Shown: positions 44,820-56,140, counted from the stretch's first letter. The stretch is DNA of 64,000 nt from Hygrophila difformis (GCA_030278955.1 JAOANR010000001.1:868001-932000), one strand, 5' to 3'. Notes: a model not told the origin generated them from the letters alone. Numbers and translations are program-made.

Positions 44820-46224
44820 GTAAGTATATTCTTTAATTTTGATTGCCTGTATGTGATGTGATGGATATTTATTTTGGTCAATAACTTGAACCATTTTGTT
44901 GTTTCCATTTGCATTATGTTCAACAAAGACATAATTATTACCATCTGACAGATAAATTAACATTGGATACAAAGTTTCCCACATCATTCCCTTGGATCGA
45001 ATTCAGGTGTTCTTTTGTGATTCATTTTCTTGGTTTACGTAAGGTAGACAAATGATTTTTTGTGTTGATTGTTGAACCCTGAATTTTATGAACATTCGTT
45101 TCTGAAAGAATCTTGGATTTTATGATAGTTTGTACTCTTTAATTAGTAATTATGATTCTGCTCAGAGATCATGTTTAAGTATTTAGCATGGGAATCATTT
45201 TACATGTAAAATGCTTACCAAGTGATAGAAGTCTTCTCTTTAATTCTAAGGAAGTTTTTTTGCAACCTAATCTAAATATTTCTGGATTAGTTAAAGTTTT
45301 TGCATCGCCCGGTGGTTTCCAATTCCATTCTATTCACCCATATTTCTTGCTCTTGGCACCAATTTTATAGCTTCGACCAGGCTCCTTGCAGTGAAATCAA
45401 ATGATACGGTGGTAGTATACCTGTCATCCTTAATTCAAAGTATGATTCATCTCCATAATTTAATTAATAACAGAGCAAGCATATATTTACATTTTAATTG
45501 TCCTAAACAGTTAGCTGACTGACTTTGTCGTAGATAAAGAATTGTATATCGGTGTTCTTTGCCCTCGGATTGGTAGTGCACCAGTAGCTGAGTGCCATTT
45601 TATCTGCTTCCACAGCCTTATGCAGTTATGCATAAGACTTCACTCAAAAATCTCTGCTCTTTTTACTTATGTATTTCGTTTTTTGTTATTTCAAACAGTT
45701 TCGCCTTGGTGCACTACATGAATCTCTTGCTGGCCTGTGAACTCTCTTTCCTTCAAGCCAAACTTAGCTGGTTGGAATGTAAATGATGCTGACTTGCCCC
45801 AGAGTTGTTTTATCTCGGCCTGATCCCACAATTGTGTTAGTATGTAGCTGCTGTTTTTTTACGGTTCCAGTCAGTGGTGTATTGTTTGCACTAGAAGGAA
45901 TTACGTTATGGTAAGTGCTCCTTTGTTGCTCTCCAGTTTTCTTTTCACATTTGACTGCATCAATTGTAGTATTATCTTCTACTGGAGTATCCATTACTTT
46001 GATGATTTTCAATTTCGCTTGAATCCACTGTCTTCTGGCACTCATAAACCTTCTAAAGGAAAAACGACATTTATGTTTTCTCGGTGGCCCGGATTGACCC
46101 CGGAAATTGGGGTGTGTTTTCTTTGCTTTTTATGCATGTCAGGTGAAGATTTTCGTTGCCTGACAGGTGCTTTTTTTCTGCCTTGTGAACCCATTTGGAA
46201 AATTGAAATTCCCCTCCCTCAATT

Positions 46225-46290
46225 CTAATTCTCACTGTTGGATCAAGAGTTCAATTGAATTGCTCGCTCCGGGCTCCCCAATTGCTTTCG
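46225..46290 (+). other. Helitron-like subterminal motif
   Basis: 'CTCACTGTTGGATCAAGAG' resembles the CCACCGTTGGATT region near the left end of this Helitron. No TC terminus is visible upstream, so this may be a remnant of another Helitron or an internal duplication. Confidence 0.25.
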
Positions 46291-46407
46291 GAATCTGTGC
46301 CCGTTCGCAGGGTCAGTTGCCCACGGTTCCGAGGTACGATTGTTGTTGGTTTCTTGTGGGGTAGCCCTTTCTTCGCCGTTCTTCCCTGCCGGCTCCGTGC
46401 TGTACTT

Positions 46408-46991
46408 TTCCCCGTCCTTTTGCAGTAATTGGGCTTCATGGGTCAAATCGTGAAGAAGCTTTCATGGGTTTTAAATTTTAAAGTAGTGTTGGGTTTCAGT
46501 ATTTGGGTTTCACTTATAAACCAATTGATTTATAACCATTATAGGTTATTGGTCAAATCGTGAATTTTTATTCTATAAAGTAGATTATCTAATTATACCA
46601 GGAAATGTCTTAGAAAGGTCTCTTCATTTTTTCTTGCCTTGCCTTTCCTATTACACAAGTTTCTCCTGTTCTTGGCTCAAAAGTTAATGTATGATCAGTA
46701 TCCTGTTTATACATATACAGCTTTCCTGCCTTGAGTTATATTGTATTGAAAAGGGTGCTGAACCTACATTTTGTTTGGCAGGAATCTGTACTGTACACTA
46801 AAATGGCTAGAGATTTGGATGAGAATGGGGCTGTTTTTCTTAAACAAGGAGAAACTTCACAGTCTTTATATCTTTTTATTATGACTGAAGGAATTGTGAT
46901 TCCTGTACGACGGGTAAAATTTAACTATGTTAATAAATTCCTTTCAGTTCTAAACTTTTGGACGATTTTCAATTTCCGTTATCCTTCTGGA
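46408..46991 (+). repeat. Right arm of the ~0.58 kb inverted repeat
   Basis: Partner of 43,184-43,772. The 2.6 kb between the arms holds the fibrillarin fragment. Confidence 0.85.
46782..46913 (+). pseudogene. Unidentified 44-codon exon, direct copy
   Basis: Acceptor TTGGCAG and donor GTAAAA frame an uninterrupted 132-base exon (MARDLDENGAVFLKQGETSQ is its centre). See the inverted copy at 43,265-43,396. No family recognised. Confidence 0.4.
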
Positions 46992-49020
46992 CGATTTCAT
47001 TTCTTTTGGGGGTTTCTCACAGTCCACTGGCCTAAATCGACATTGTCTGAAGTCTGAACCCACCAGATCCGGCCTTCGGTCGGCCACGCACCTTCTATTT
47101 CATTTCTATTTCCATTTGCTAGGGGCCTTACACTTTAGGGTTTTAGCCTATACATTTGATAAATTCCATTTATTCCTCTATTTATTCCAAAATTTGCTTT
47201 AAATGTTTCCCATTTGTTTGAATTGGGTGATGTCGTGTTGTGGAATTTAGTTATACGGACAGATTTGGTCTACTAAATGAGTACTCAAGTGTTTAAAAAA
47301 TCAGAAATTCCATATTTTGGGAAATTTCAGGCCTGCAATTTCCCTACTGGAGATTTGAATCGGGGATTATCTGAATTTATGTGCTTTCGAAAAATGGACA
47401 TTGGTCTATTCATTTATTATTGGCTTGTTGAATCAAACATTAATTGACACTTGCTATTTCATCATATTTCTTCTGTATTTTTTAAAAAATACCAGTTAAT
47501 TGCTACCCTAACTGTTGAGGTTTGTTGGTTTTTGCTGCAGGTTATTGTGGATTGGAAATCTCAGAAGCTATTTGGAATAGGAGAAAGCGTTTCAGGTTGT
47601 CAGTCAACATAAATATCCAATCGGTAATATTATTGTATTAATTGAATCTTCAATGGTACTTACTTTCCATGTTATAGCATTTCGGGGTATTGTATTTGGG
47701 AGTCAAATCTTTTTGTGCACATATCAGTTATGGAATTTGTGAATTCCAACTTCTGTCCACGTTTGATTAATGGTACTTGGGCTTTGTTATTTAGGTGGAC
47801 TATGTTTTGGGTCGATTTTAATGTGGTTGGAATGAGCTAGGTCATTTATAATCTGATAGAGTCCTTTCTCTTTAATGATATGATTGATCGTTGTTACTAG
47901 CTTGGTGTTGAATGTATGTGTCCTGGTATCATTAAATTATTATTAAGTTCCGTTTTGCGGCTTCAGTTATTGTTGAATTTATGTTACAGTTGACTGCTTT
48001 TCTCATATGATTCATTTCTGTTTGTTGCTCATTATGATTGATCGTTATTGAATGTATGTGTCCTGGTATCATTCAATTATTGTTGAGTTCCGTTTTGCTA
48101 CTTCATGCATATTCTTTTTAATTAGGTCTGTTTGTTTCAGCATTCGCTTTTTTACTACACTTGGAGGCTGCCAAACTTAAAATTAAATCATGCTTGTCCA
48201 AAGAAAAAGGAATCTTTCAAGTGCACACAGGAAAATCTTATTAATAAGGTTGGTGTTCTCAACAACCCCAGATCGGGTTCTTCTGTTACTTGATTTGTTT
48301 CTCTTCTGTGGTAATATAATTTTTTGCTCGAGCATCCTCACTGTTACCATTTGTTTATACATAAATCTCATTCCTCAATCCTCACCAACACTTTTTGATT
48401 GAGATGCTAATTTCATGTGAAACTTGTGCTATCCATACTAAAGTTTTAGAAGTATTATCTTAAAGTTTTAGAAGTATTATCTTATTTGATTTATTATACA
48501 GAATCACATAGCATGCTTTCAGGAAAATGTTCAGGTTCAGTTCTTGGGTTATCCCTTTAGTCATAGCATGCCTTCAGGAAAATGTTCAGGTTCAGTTCTT
48601 GCATCATTTAGTTCTCAGTTTTATGTAGCTATTTTTTTTCCTACAAGACAAGTATAATATGTTTGCGACCCCACGATTCTTCATCAAATAATTGCCTGCA
48701 TTGACTGAAGTACACCCACAATTGTTTTTTTCTGTACACTTCATTGGTTTGGTCATAAAAGAAGTTAAGGTCTCATAGCATTCTTGGGTCTCATCTATAA
48801 GATCTATATTTGAATACACTTTTGCAATTGTGATGTCCTTATCAAAAGACATCTTGAAAGTAATATTTCATTATGATTCCCATGCCGCAATTAATTTAAA
48901 TTGGACCGTGTTTTCTTCACCATTGTATCCTATCTCATCCCGTGTTTTCTTCACCATTGACGAGCTGATAATGTAGTTGCAGTTGTCATTTTTTCATGGA
49001 CCGTTGTATATCCATAGTAT
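46992..49020. other. 3' part of the Helitron, no gene recognised
   Basis: Intron-like, T-rich DNA with small local duplications (for example TGTATGTGTCCTGGTATCAT at about 47,912 and 48,053, and CATAGCATGCYTTCAGGAAA at about 48,506 and 48,562). No homology was recognised. Confidence 0.5.
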
Positions 49021-49049
49021 GTTGTGCATCGCACAACCAGATCCACTAG
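49021..49049 (+). other. Helitron 3' terminus: hairpin and CTAG
   Basis: Seven-base-pair stem GTTGTGC/GCACAAC with loop ATC, eight bases, then CTAG and the host T. Distance and form match plant Helitron ends, where the hairpin marks the termination of rolling-circle transfer. Confidence 0.88.
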
Positions 49050-49848
49050 TATATATATATAAGTAAGAGTGCATAGAATGTCAGGAACCTTGAATATTTA
49101 ATTTCCCTGGACTATAAATGATGTTTGGAAGTATCCGACAAGCTGGTTGGTGGTGGCCATGGAGTCAAACTTGTGGGCAGATGATTAATGGTCTAATTAG
49201 ATAAGCATTTCATAAATTTATATATTTGTGCATTACAGGTAAAATCAAAAGTACATTGTCTTCTCCCTTCTCATAACCGAGCCTTTGAATAAATTAGAGA
49301 AAGGTTTGCAGACGTCAATTTCCTATCTGTCGCTTCTAACGTGGATCTTGCCTTTGACTATTGAGTAATTAATCGGAATCATATTCGAGTCTCTGTTCTT
49401 TTTATTTAAATGAGTTTTTGGAAAAAAAATATATAAATATCTATCTCCCTTATACGGACAAATTGGTATTGACGAGTAGATGCTTATGTGCAGATTATGT
49501 GGAATATGTGGATTATGCGGTTGAGGGGCAGGACCGTGACGGGTCACCAGCGATGAAACTCGCCCCCTCTATCAGAATTAATTAATTACTAGGTTGACGA
49601 ACCTTAACTGTGTGGAATGTGAATCTAACCCCTAGTCTCGCCTGTGGGCTTAGGCTAGGGCACCGGTGCTATAGGTTGAGATGTCCATCCAACAGAAATT
49701 TGCAGTATTATGCAGTATTTTTCTGGAGTGAGCATATTACATGTGAAGAGATGCAAGGCTATGGTGAAGCATATTAAATCCATACCGGCCTTGCAGAACG
49801 TGAAGAGATGTCCATCCCGGCCTGGGTTATCAAATTCGGGGTGTTACA
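49050..49848. other. Rearranged repeat sequence right of the Helitron
   Basis: It starts with the continuation of the TA-rich insertion site. From 49,725 it contains shuffled short pieces also found elsewhere in the window: 'TTTTTCTGGAGTGAGCATATT' resembles 20,880, and 'GCAAGGCTATGG' resembles 50,126. It ends with a 3' LTR end of the array family (CATCCCGGCCTGGG...GGGGTGTTACA, 49,815-49,848). No gene. Confidence 0.5.
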
Positions 49849-50033
49849 CGGGCAACATGCTGCAATTAAATATTGTTATGCCCGAACGTCCCTTATTGTT
49901 ATGCAAAATCGTTTCTGCAGCGCATACGGAAATCTTGCACGCGGTGCATACCTGATTCCTAGCGAGAGATTTGTTGCAGGCAGAAGTCAGGCTCCTCACC
50001 ATCCATGGTGATATTGCGGATTCGAATTCCGCG
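49849..50033 (-). repeat. R1 copy 5, first part
   Basis: Inverted R1 sequence ending in CCGCG (50,029-50,033), split by the solo LTR and continued at 52,694. Confidence 0.8.
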
Positions 50034-50672
50034 TGTAACACCCCGGTTTTTGGTCACCCAGGTCGGGATGTCACCGCCACACCTCCCTAGCAAGACACGG
50101 TTTCTCCGAGCTTGCTAAAGAGATGCAAGGCTATGGTTTTTCAGAATTTAAAACATTCAAACAGCCCATTTATATATAATTTAAAAATAATGTCATTACA
50201 GTTGCAGCGGAAAATAATATTTACAGAAGTATAATGCAGCGGAATTTAAATATAGCCAACACGGCCAGAATACGGGTTAAACAGGCCCGTTCATACAATT
50301 ACTAGTCTAACGTATCATTTACAAATAAAGCATTTCCCCAAAATTCCCATGAATGCATATGATGATGCATATTCTTCGGCTCTGAAAGAAACAGGAAAAA
50401 AAAATACGGTTTTGGTCAGCACTACGTGCTGAGTAAGTTAACACATACAAGATTATGAGGTTTCAAAGCCTTTATTAAAATTTAATGAAAACATGTGCAT
50501 AATTTAACAATTCATGTAATCGCATAATTTAGAAGACATGGATTCATAAGGTCATCAATATAGCTTGCGACGTAATTAAATAAGTTGCCATAATTTAAAA
50601 ACACAATTTAATACGGATTTAGGTTTGGAATTCTCATAAACTTCTCGGTTCATATCTTTTAGAGATCACCAC

Positions 50673-50838
50673 CGCTAGGGCTCTTATGTCCGTCAGCCTT
50701 ACGCCTGGGCTCTTATGTCCACAGGTATCATGGTCGATCTTTTAGTTAGAGTTAATCCGTCCGCTAGCCATACGATCAGTGTTTCGCTAGGGCTCTTACG
50801 TCAACCTAGACATGCACTTGGGCTCTTATGTCCCAAGC
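50673..50838 (-). repeat. Hairpin array of the solo LTR (4 units)
   Basis: Four copies of the core CTCTTAYGTC are enclosed by different complementary arms: CCTG/CAGG (50,704-50,725), CTAGG/CCTAG (50,787-50,809), CTTGGG/CCCAAG (50,817-50,837) and a weaker GCT/AGC at about 50,674-50,697. Confidence 0.7.
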
Positions 50839-52635
50839 CGCAGAGAACATTGACAGTATCTAGCTTAGTCATAACCCGCAATATTTTAATCTTCTTGTTT
50901 CGTGTATCGTATGTCAAAGTATTTCTATCCGTTTCAACCTCAAAGACTAATTCCACCGTTTCAACAAGATTTCAAGTTTTGACTCGGTCAACCACAGTTT
51001 ACTCTAAAATTCGTTAAAAATCAGATTTAATTTTAAAAATTCCGAAATTTCACGACTGACTCCAAAACGTCGAGATCTACAACTTTCGTGTTTTAACTTT
51101 TTCGATCCGAGATACCTAAATAGGTTAAAAACGCTAATTTTCACAGAAGTGCTGTTCTGTCCGAATTTCATATAACTCAGTTTAAAGATTTCGAATTATA
51201 CCATAGCAATTCAACTCCAAATTTGATGAAATTTTGCAGAGATCATCTTAAGACAATTATCTACAACTTTCATGTTCGGCTAAAGATCTAATTCGGCGTA
51301 GAACTCTAGTCAAAAACGTCAACAAGTTCGAATCTATGTTCTGTCCGGTTTTCAAGATCCGATTTTAACCAGTTCGGTTTGGGTGGAATTTCTTATAACA
51401 AATCATCACGAAAATTTCTGAAATTTTACGGAGGTATTCATAACGTATAGATCTACAACTCTTATGTTCAACGCCAAGCCTAGATCGGTCTAGATCTAAG
51501 GTAGAAATCACCAACAAGTTCGAATAAAGAATCTATCATCGTTTCAAGATCTAAATCTAAAGCAGGCTCGTTTACGATCAGTTTCGGATATCAAAACACA
51601 ATGAAAAATTATGAAATTTTTACAGAAGCTAGATCTATGTCTTAGGAGTGTTTTTCGTGTTTTAAGTTTTCTCGTTTGAACGTTTTAAAGGGTTCGAATA
51701 AATTCAACAAACACGCTGCGCCGGTGTAGACAGATTTTGATAGGGTTCCATTACATCTATATGTTCGAATCTTTTAACAACCCAAAACCAAAGTAAGCGT
51801 TAACTTACAGATTGTTGAGCGTCCGGGACCTTCGATTCGGAGGCGTGGCTTCCCGTCCTCCGTTTATCCTCTCCGTTTGTCGGGTTCTTCGCTCTCGATT
51901 CGGATCGGGGGTTTAGAATAGGAAAAAGGATGAGGTTAGGATTCGTTTTTGAATCAAGAATGTATAGAGGAATAGATCGGATCTTACCAAGGCGATAGAA
52001 GACCCCAATTTCGTCCAAGTCAGTCCTTCCTCTCGGTGTTGTGCCTCCGACGACTTCGGGATTAGGGTTTCGACGTATAGAAAGATTTCGTAGGGTTTTG
52101 TCAAGAGTTTGGGGCTTCCAAGAGGGTTTATTTATAGATATTTAAGACCTAGGGCGTCCAAGATCTGACCCTAAGGGTCTTGAGTCGAGAGATGTTCAAC
52201 CGAAAGTCGAAAAATCCGGAATCGGGCGAGAAAATCTCGCTTGGTTTGTTGCTGCCAGAGTGGCGCGGTCGTGGCGCGGTCTAAGGCCACTAACCGCGCG
52301 GCCAGCGCGCCACTCACGCCTGGACTCCGGTCCGGGCGGGTCGTGCGATCCGTCGCGCTTTTCCTCCTCTCCTTCGGACTTCTATCCCTCTATGTTCCCA
52401 GATTCCGATTTCCGGGATATCTTCGGGCTCGAGATTTCCTATCTTAATTTTATTCGGATCTAAATTTATATTTGGACTCGAGTTATTGAGTCTATCGGTG
52501 TCGGGTCCCCGTGTACCCATTTATTCGATTAAATTGTCTTCGGCTTCCCGGGTTCTCGGAATTTTGATTCCTTTTAAATTTAAATTCCATTTCTCATCTT
52601 TTATGATTCTTTATCCATTTATCATGTTTATTATA

Positions 52636-52664
52636 TTTATTTATTTATTTATTTATTTATTAAT
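52636..52664. repeat. (TTTA)n microsatellite
   Basis: About seven tandem TTTA units close to the right end of the solo LTR. Confidence 0.8.
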
Positions 52665-52693
52665 TTTATGTTGCAAAATTCTCGGGTATTACA

Positions 52694-52990
52694 CCGCGGC
52701 ATTGAGATGTTCTTGCAGCTGCAGCCCATCCACCCTATCTTGGTTCTTTGAAGAGGAAGTCTCCCAGGTAGGTGCCCCACTGCCGCTTATACTCGCTCCA
52801 GCAAGCATCCCACGACTCCATTGGTGGGTATAGGGAATGAGTACTATGGAGATACTCAGCTAGTACCACACGGAGTCGCAAATTGATTTGATTGCAATAG
52901 GATAAAACTTCTCCATACTTTAGCCTATTTAAAACTATAAAATCTAAAGGACAACCGTGCGAGGGATTTTGGTGAAATAGCCTTGAGATG
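52694..52990 (-). pseudogene. R1 copy 5, second part, with open conserved frame
   Basis: On the - strand a frame from about 52,990 to 52,737 contains LSYCNQIN, RVVLAEYLHSTHSLYPP, ESWDACWSEYKRQWG and TYLGDF without stop, including the Trp codon that is TGA in copy 2. The N-terminal part of the frame diverges before 'HQNPSH'. It is the best-preserved version of the R1 reading frame in the window. Function unknown. Confidence 0.45.
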
Positions 52991-53640
52991 AAAAAGTTTT
53001 TATTCAGGCTAAAAGATGACATAAATAATTGGGATAAAGTTTCTAGTCATTTAGGGTGGAATGATTTTAGACAGTCGAAGGCCTTAAATGACAATGACAG
53101 TGGTCACTATCATGTAGACCCCCATTATCTGTGAAATAGGAAGAAAACCCACATGTTCTTGTACTGCACTAATTACTAGACAATACTAACCTATGTCATA
53201 TAGTATTTCTACATTTTAAGATTCAGGTTTGAAATTAAGATAAAAAAATAAAACTGTATCCAAACAACAACTGGCTGAGTGCTATTTATCTCCCCGTGAA
53301 GGGATCTTTCGCCGAAGCTTTCACCAAAAACTACTGTTTAGATAATGCAAAATAGCAAGTAGTAATTAATATACAAATAAAGAGCTAATTGTATCCTGAT
53401 GAAGAGATCTTTCGCCGACAATGGTCTGTGATATTCCTTACTACATATTTCACACAAACATGAAATAGAAAATAAAGAAAGAAAAATAAAAGAAGGAAAA
53501 GTTTTTGGGTATACCGTGACTAAGTGGTTATAGTATTTCAGCTTAAAACACTTAAAAATATTTGACATTTTCGACAATATTTTTTGGAGTTTTAGAATAT
53601 TATATTTTAAAGATTTTTAAAGCATTTCACGCCTTAGGAA
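52991..53640. other. AT-rich intergenic, nothing recognised
   Basis: GGGATCTTTCGCCGAAG and GAGATCTTTCGCCGACAATG (about 53,300 and 53,403) are similar short strings. There is no gene, TIR pair or RNA gene. Confidence 0.5.
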
Positions 53641-53829
53641 TGCGTGTTAGTGGGACACAATGGTTGTCGCTCCCAGAATATGGGTATTGTGTGCTTTATT
53701 TATGAATCCAATTTATTGGTTTCCATATTTGTTTTATTGGAAAAATATTATTGTTTGGCCAGCGGTTCTGGCCAAGGCTTTTTTCTCCTCAAGGGAGGCT
53801 ACCAAAAATGATCAAACCGGTTACGGATC

Positions 53830-54391
53830 CGAATTACAATAATGCCCCAAAACTTGACTGGAATTCGCTGGAATTCAATGGCAAAACAGAGTACAATGAA
53901 GAATCTACCAGTTGCTAAGAAACAACAGTGGATCCTTCCAAAAAAAGCTATCGAAATCTATTGGTCGTTGAGAAACATCGGCTGACTCGAGAAAAGTAGC
54001 CGCTACAGACTAAGCTAAGTCTAGGAAAGCATGTAAAGGAAAGCAGTAAAAGATACAAGAAAGTAAACTAACATAATAGGAAATTTGGGGTGGATTGATC
54101 TCTCTGATTTCAGTGACCGACACCCCTATTTATAGATAGAGAGGTCGAGCTCGATAACCGCTCTATAACCATCTCCTGAGCCGACCCAGGCCTTCGTTAT
54201 TTCGGTCGAATCTGTATTGCTCGCTTCGGTTGTTCCCATCTTTTTGTTCTTCGTCTGTGCTCAAAACTCGGCTCCTATGAGCCTAGGCCTTGGTAGATTT
54301 CTCGATTTTTTCCTCAGCCCAGAATACTCATCTACCCTAGCCCAATTATCTGGCCTAGCTTGGCCCATCAACTTGGATGGTCCCAACAGAT
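53830..54391 (-). mobile_element. Probable LTR fragment, reverse orientation, left end uncertain
   Basis: On the reverse strand TGTTGGGACCATCC starts at 54,391, directly after a purine tract (AAGGAGGGCATC). A TATAAATAGGGG box follows about 260 bases downstream at about 54,117-54,130. This arrangement suits a 3' LTR with its polypurine tract. The far end and a target duplication are not identifiable. Confidence 0.4.
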
Positions 54392-54848
54392 GCCCTCCTT
54401 ACTTGGGCCTATCTTCGGTCGGAAATGGCCAAAGTAATTCCAACCTAAATATTCGACACAGATCTCTCTTTATTGCTTCCGAGATATCCGGCCATGATTA
54501 ATTTTATTCCTCGTATCTCGCAAACTGCGTAACCATCTCCGTCTTTTCAACTTTTTTTTTATTTTTCTTTTCCCATGCTACCTTCCCAAGTTCTCCGTTT
54601 TCTCCCTTTCGGCGCATTCTCCACGAAAATCATTTTTTCTACTTTCGCCTTAAACCCTGATAATGGCTCATAGACACCTTTCTTCCTCCTCTTTGTCGAT
54701 CAAGAATATCGAGGACACCTTTGCCGATGTTACAACCACGCGCCTTAAAACGGAGGGCATTACCACTATAGGTCCTCTGGAAGTTTCCGAGGATTCAGAC
54801 ATTTGTACTCCTCGAGTTTTCGGTGAAAAGACTATTCATTTGCTCGAA
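54392..54848. other. Unassigned interior next to the LTR fragment
   Basis: A short + strand open frame (54,663-54,863) with the text SLSIKNIEDTFADVTT runs directly into the copia piece at about 54,849, where the homology switches abruptly. Probably a junction between two broken elements. Confidence 0.35.
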
Positions 54849-55489
54849 TTGTGGAGAAGATATTGAGATCATTAACCAATGATTTCAAAAATGTTGTGTG
54901 TGCTATTGAATAATCGAAAGACCTCAAAGTGCTTACCATTGAAGAGCTCGCTGGATCTCTCGAAGCACACGAGCAAAGGAAGAAAAAGAAGAAGAAGGAA
55001 GAATCACTCAAGCAGGCACTTCAAACAAAGGCGTCAATTAAAGATGAGAAGGTTCTCTACACTCGAAACTTTCAGGGGAGAGGACGTGTTCGTGGAAATC
55101 GTGGACACAGTCGTGGTATCCAAAGCAACAATTTTGATGATTACCATATGGACAAATTTCAAGCAAGTCAAGCAAACTGGTGTGGAAGAGGACGCGCTCG
55201 AGGAAGAGGGGGTCGATCAAATTTTTCCAAATCAAATGCCAAAGGTGTCACAAGTATGGTCACCATTCTGACGATTGTAACAACGAGGGATGTTATAAAT
55301 GTGGCAAGATGAGACACTTTGCAAAAGATTGTCGGGCCCGAGTGGAGGAAACAACCAATCTAGTTGTGGAAGATAAACCAAATGGAGGTGTCCTCATAAT
55401 GGCCCAAAATGATGAGATGATAGAAGAATTCAAGAAGATGATAGGGATGACACATGGTAAAGCATTTGAAGTTTACGGGGGCTTTTGTT
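54849..55489 (+). pseudogene. Deleted copia copy: gag tail joined to the pol C-terminus
   Basis: It starts abruptly inside gag (VEKILRSLTNDF) and has a TAA at 54,911-54,913 followed by the Lys/Glu-rich and Arg/Gly-rich gag region. A frameshift near 55,225 precedes the zinc knuckles CHKYGHHSDDC and CYKCGKMRHFAKDC. Where the intact family continues into protease, integrase and RT, this copy jumps after 'MAQ' to NDEMIEEFKKMIGM, joining an RT stretch to the last residues of pol. The fused frame remains open to TGA at 55,487-55,489. Closely related to the element at 21.7-27.0 kb but on the opposite strand. Confidence 0.85.
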
Positions 55490-55783
55490 GAAAAATGCCA
55501 TAAACATCAAATGCCGTAAAAGTAACAACAATTGCCAAAGTCCAATTCGGAGGCTCATCTACCACGCCAAAAAGATTGAAGTCATCATCCATACAGTATA
55601 GCATATGTTGATTGTCTGTTGTGTTTTTTAGATTCTATAAATAGGTACTTCAATTGTTGTAATTCTCGTAGCAGAGCAAATAGCGAAGCAAAGAGCGAAG
55701 CAATCTGCTCTCCGCTTTTGGTTATCCTTTTTAGATATCAAAAGTGTAAAGTGTATTTGTGTGAGTGAGATATCAAATGCACA
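55486..55783 (+). repeat. 3' LTR of the deleted copia copy
   Basis: TGTTGAAAAATGCC follows a purine tract (ACGGGGGCTTT). The body keeps CTATAAATAGG (about 55,635) and the GCAAAGAGCGAAGCAA region, and is a diverged match to the LTRs at 21,678 and 26,695. The end is approximate. There is no 5' LTR. Confidence 0.75.
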
Positions 55784-56140
55784 ACAATAACCTAATCAAG
55801 TCACATGATAAACACTTCTTACACAAGGATTTTGCTACACAGAATAGCAAGGCATAATTCTGGCACTTAGACGAATTTCTGAAACCTGACCATGTAATAA
55901 AATATGGCGCTGAATAACTGAAGATGGTACAAGGAAATGATAAATTTGCTACACAAAAGGTTACTACACAAGGAAGAGACTTGGAAAATTTCCAAGTCTG
56001 AGAACCGCTGCGTAATAACTGAATGGGAGTGTAATAAAGGCCTTGGCGACGGAAATTTTTCGGTGGCCGATTCAAGTTTTCTTCTTTAGCTAAAGAATTG
56101 TTAAACAAAGTGCTTATATTCATTTATGATGGACCTTTTT
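55784..56140. other. Intergenic, no feature recognised
   Basis: Mixed composition; no homology, repeat or RNA gene recognised. Confidence 0.4.

Larger units (their letters stand above)
27815..49049 (+). mobile_element. Large non-autonomous Helitron carrying many captured gene fragments
   Basis: The left end is TCTCTCTATTATATAAGAG, directly after an A, followed by the CCGTTGGATT-type subterminal sequence common in plant Helitrons. The right end has the hairpin GTTGTGC-ATC-GCACAAC at 49,021-49,037, eight bases, then CTAG at 49,046-49,049, directly before a T. Insertion between A and T without target duplication is the Helitron rule. I find no Rep/helicase frame, so it would depend on another element. 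Inside lie at least nine recognisable gene pieces, nearly all on the + strand and with introns, plus MITEs. The ~21 kb length is large; nested or fused elements are possible, but no other complete 3' end was found inside. Confidence 0.85.
50034..52693 (-). mobile_element. Solo LTR, gypsy type, related to the LTR array
   Basis: 2660 bp with TGTAACACCCCGG...GGGTATTACA ends and a CCGCG duplication on both sides (50,029-50,033 and 52,694-52,698). There is no interior and no second LTR, so it is a solo LTR left by LTR-LTR recombination. It is reversed relative to the array at 7.9-18.3 kb but shares end motifs, the CACCGCCACACCTCCC block and a GC-rich CGCGG dyad region (about 52,255-52,320). A reverse-strand TATA box (TATAAATA) lies at 52,129-52,136. 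Confidence 0.92.

Noticed and set aside
43265..46913. Calling the 44-codon exon a mitochondrial calcium-uniporter segment
   Set aside because: A vague likeness around MARDLDENGAV was noted, but the rest does not follow that family, so it is left unidentified.
27231..49848. One gypsy LTR (TGTGATACCCG at 27,231 to GTGTTACA at 49,848) interrupted by the Helitron
   Set aside because: The flanks do not form a target duplication, and the right part is a patchwork of unrelated repeat pieces, so a single LTR is not supported.
54663..54866. A gag protein beginning at the ATG at 54,663
   Set aside because: The frame stops after about 67 codons at the junction with the copia piece, and the neighbouring LTR appears to point the other way.
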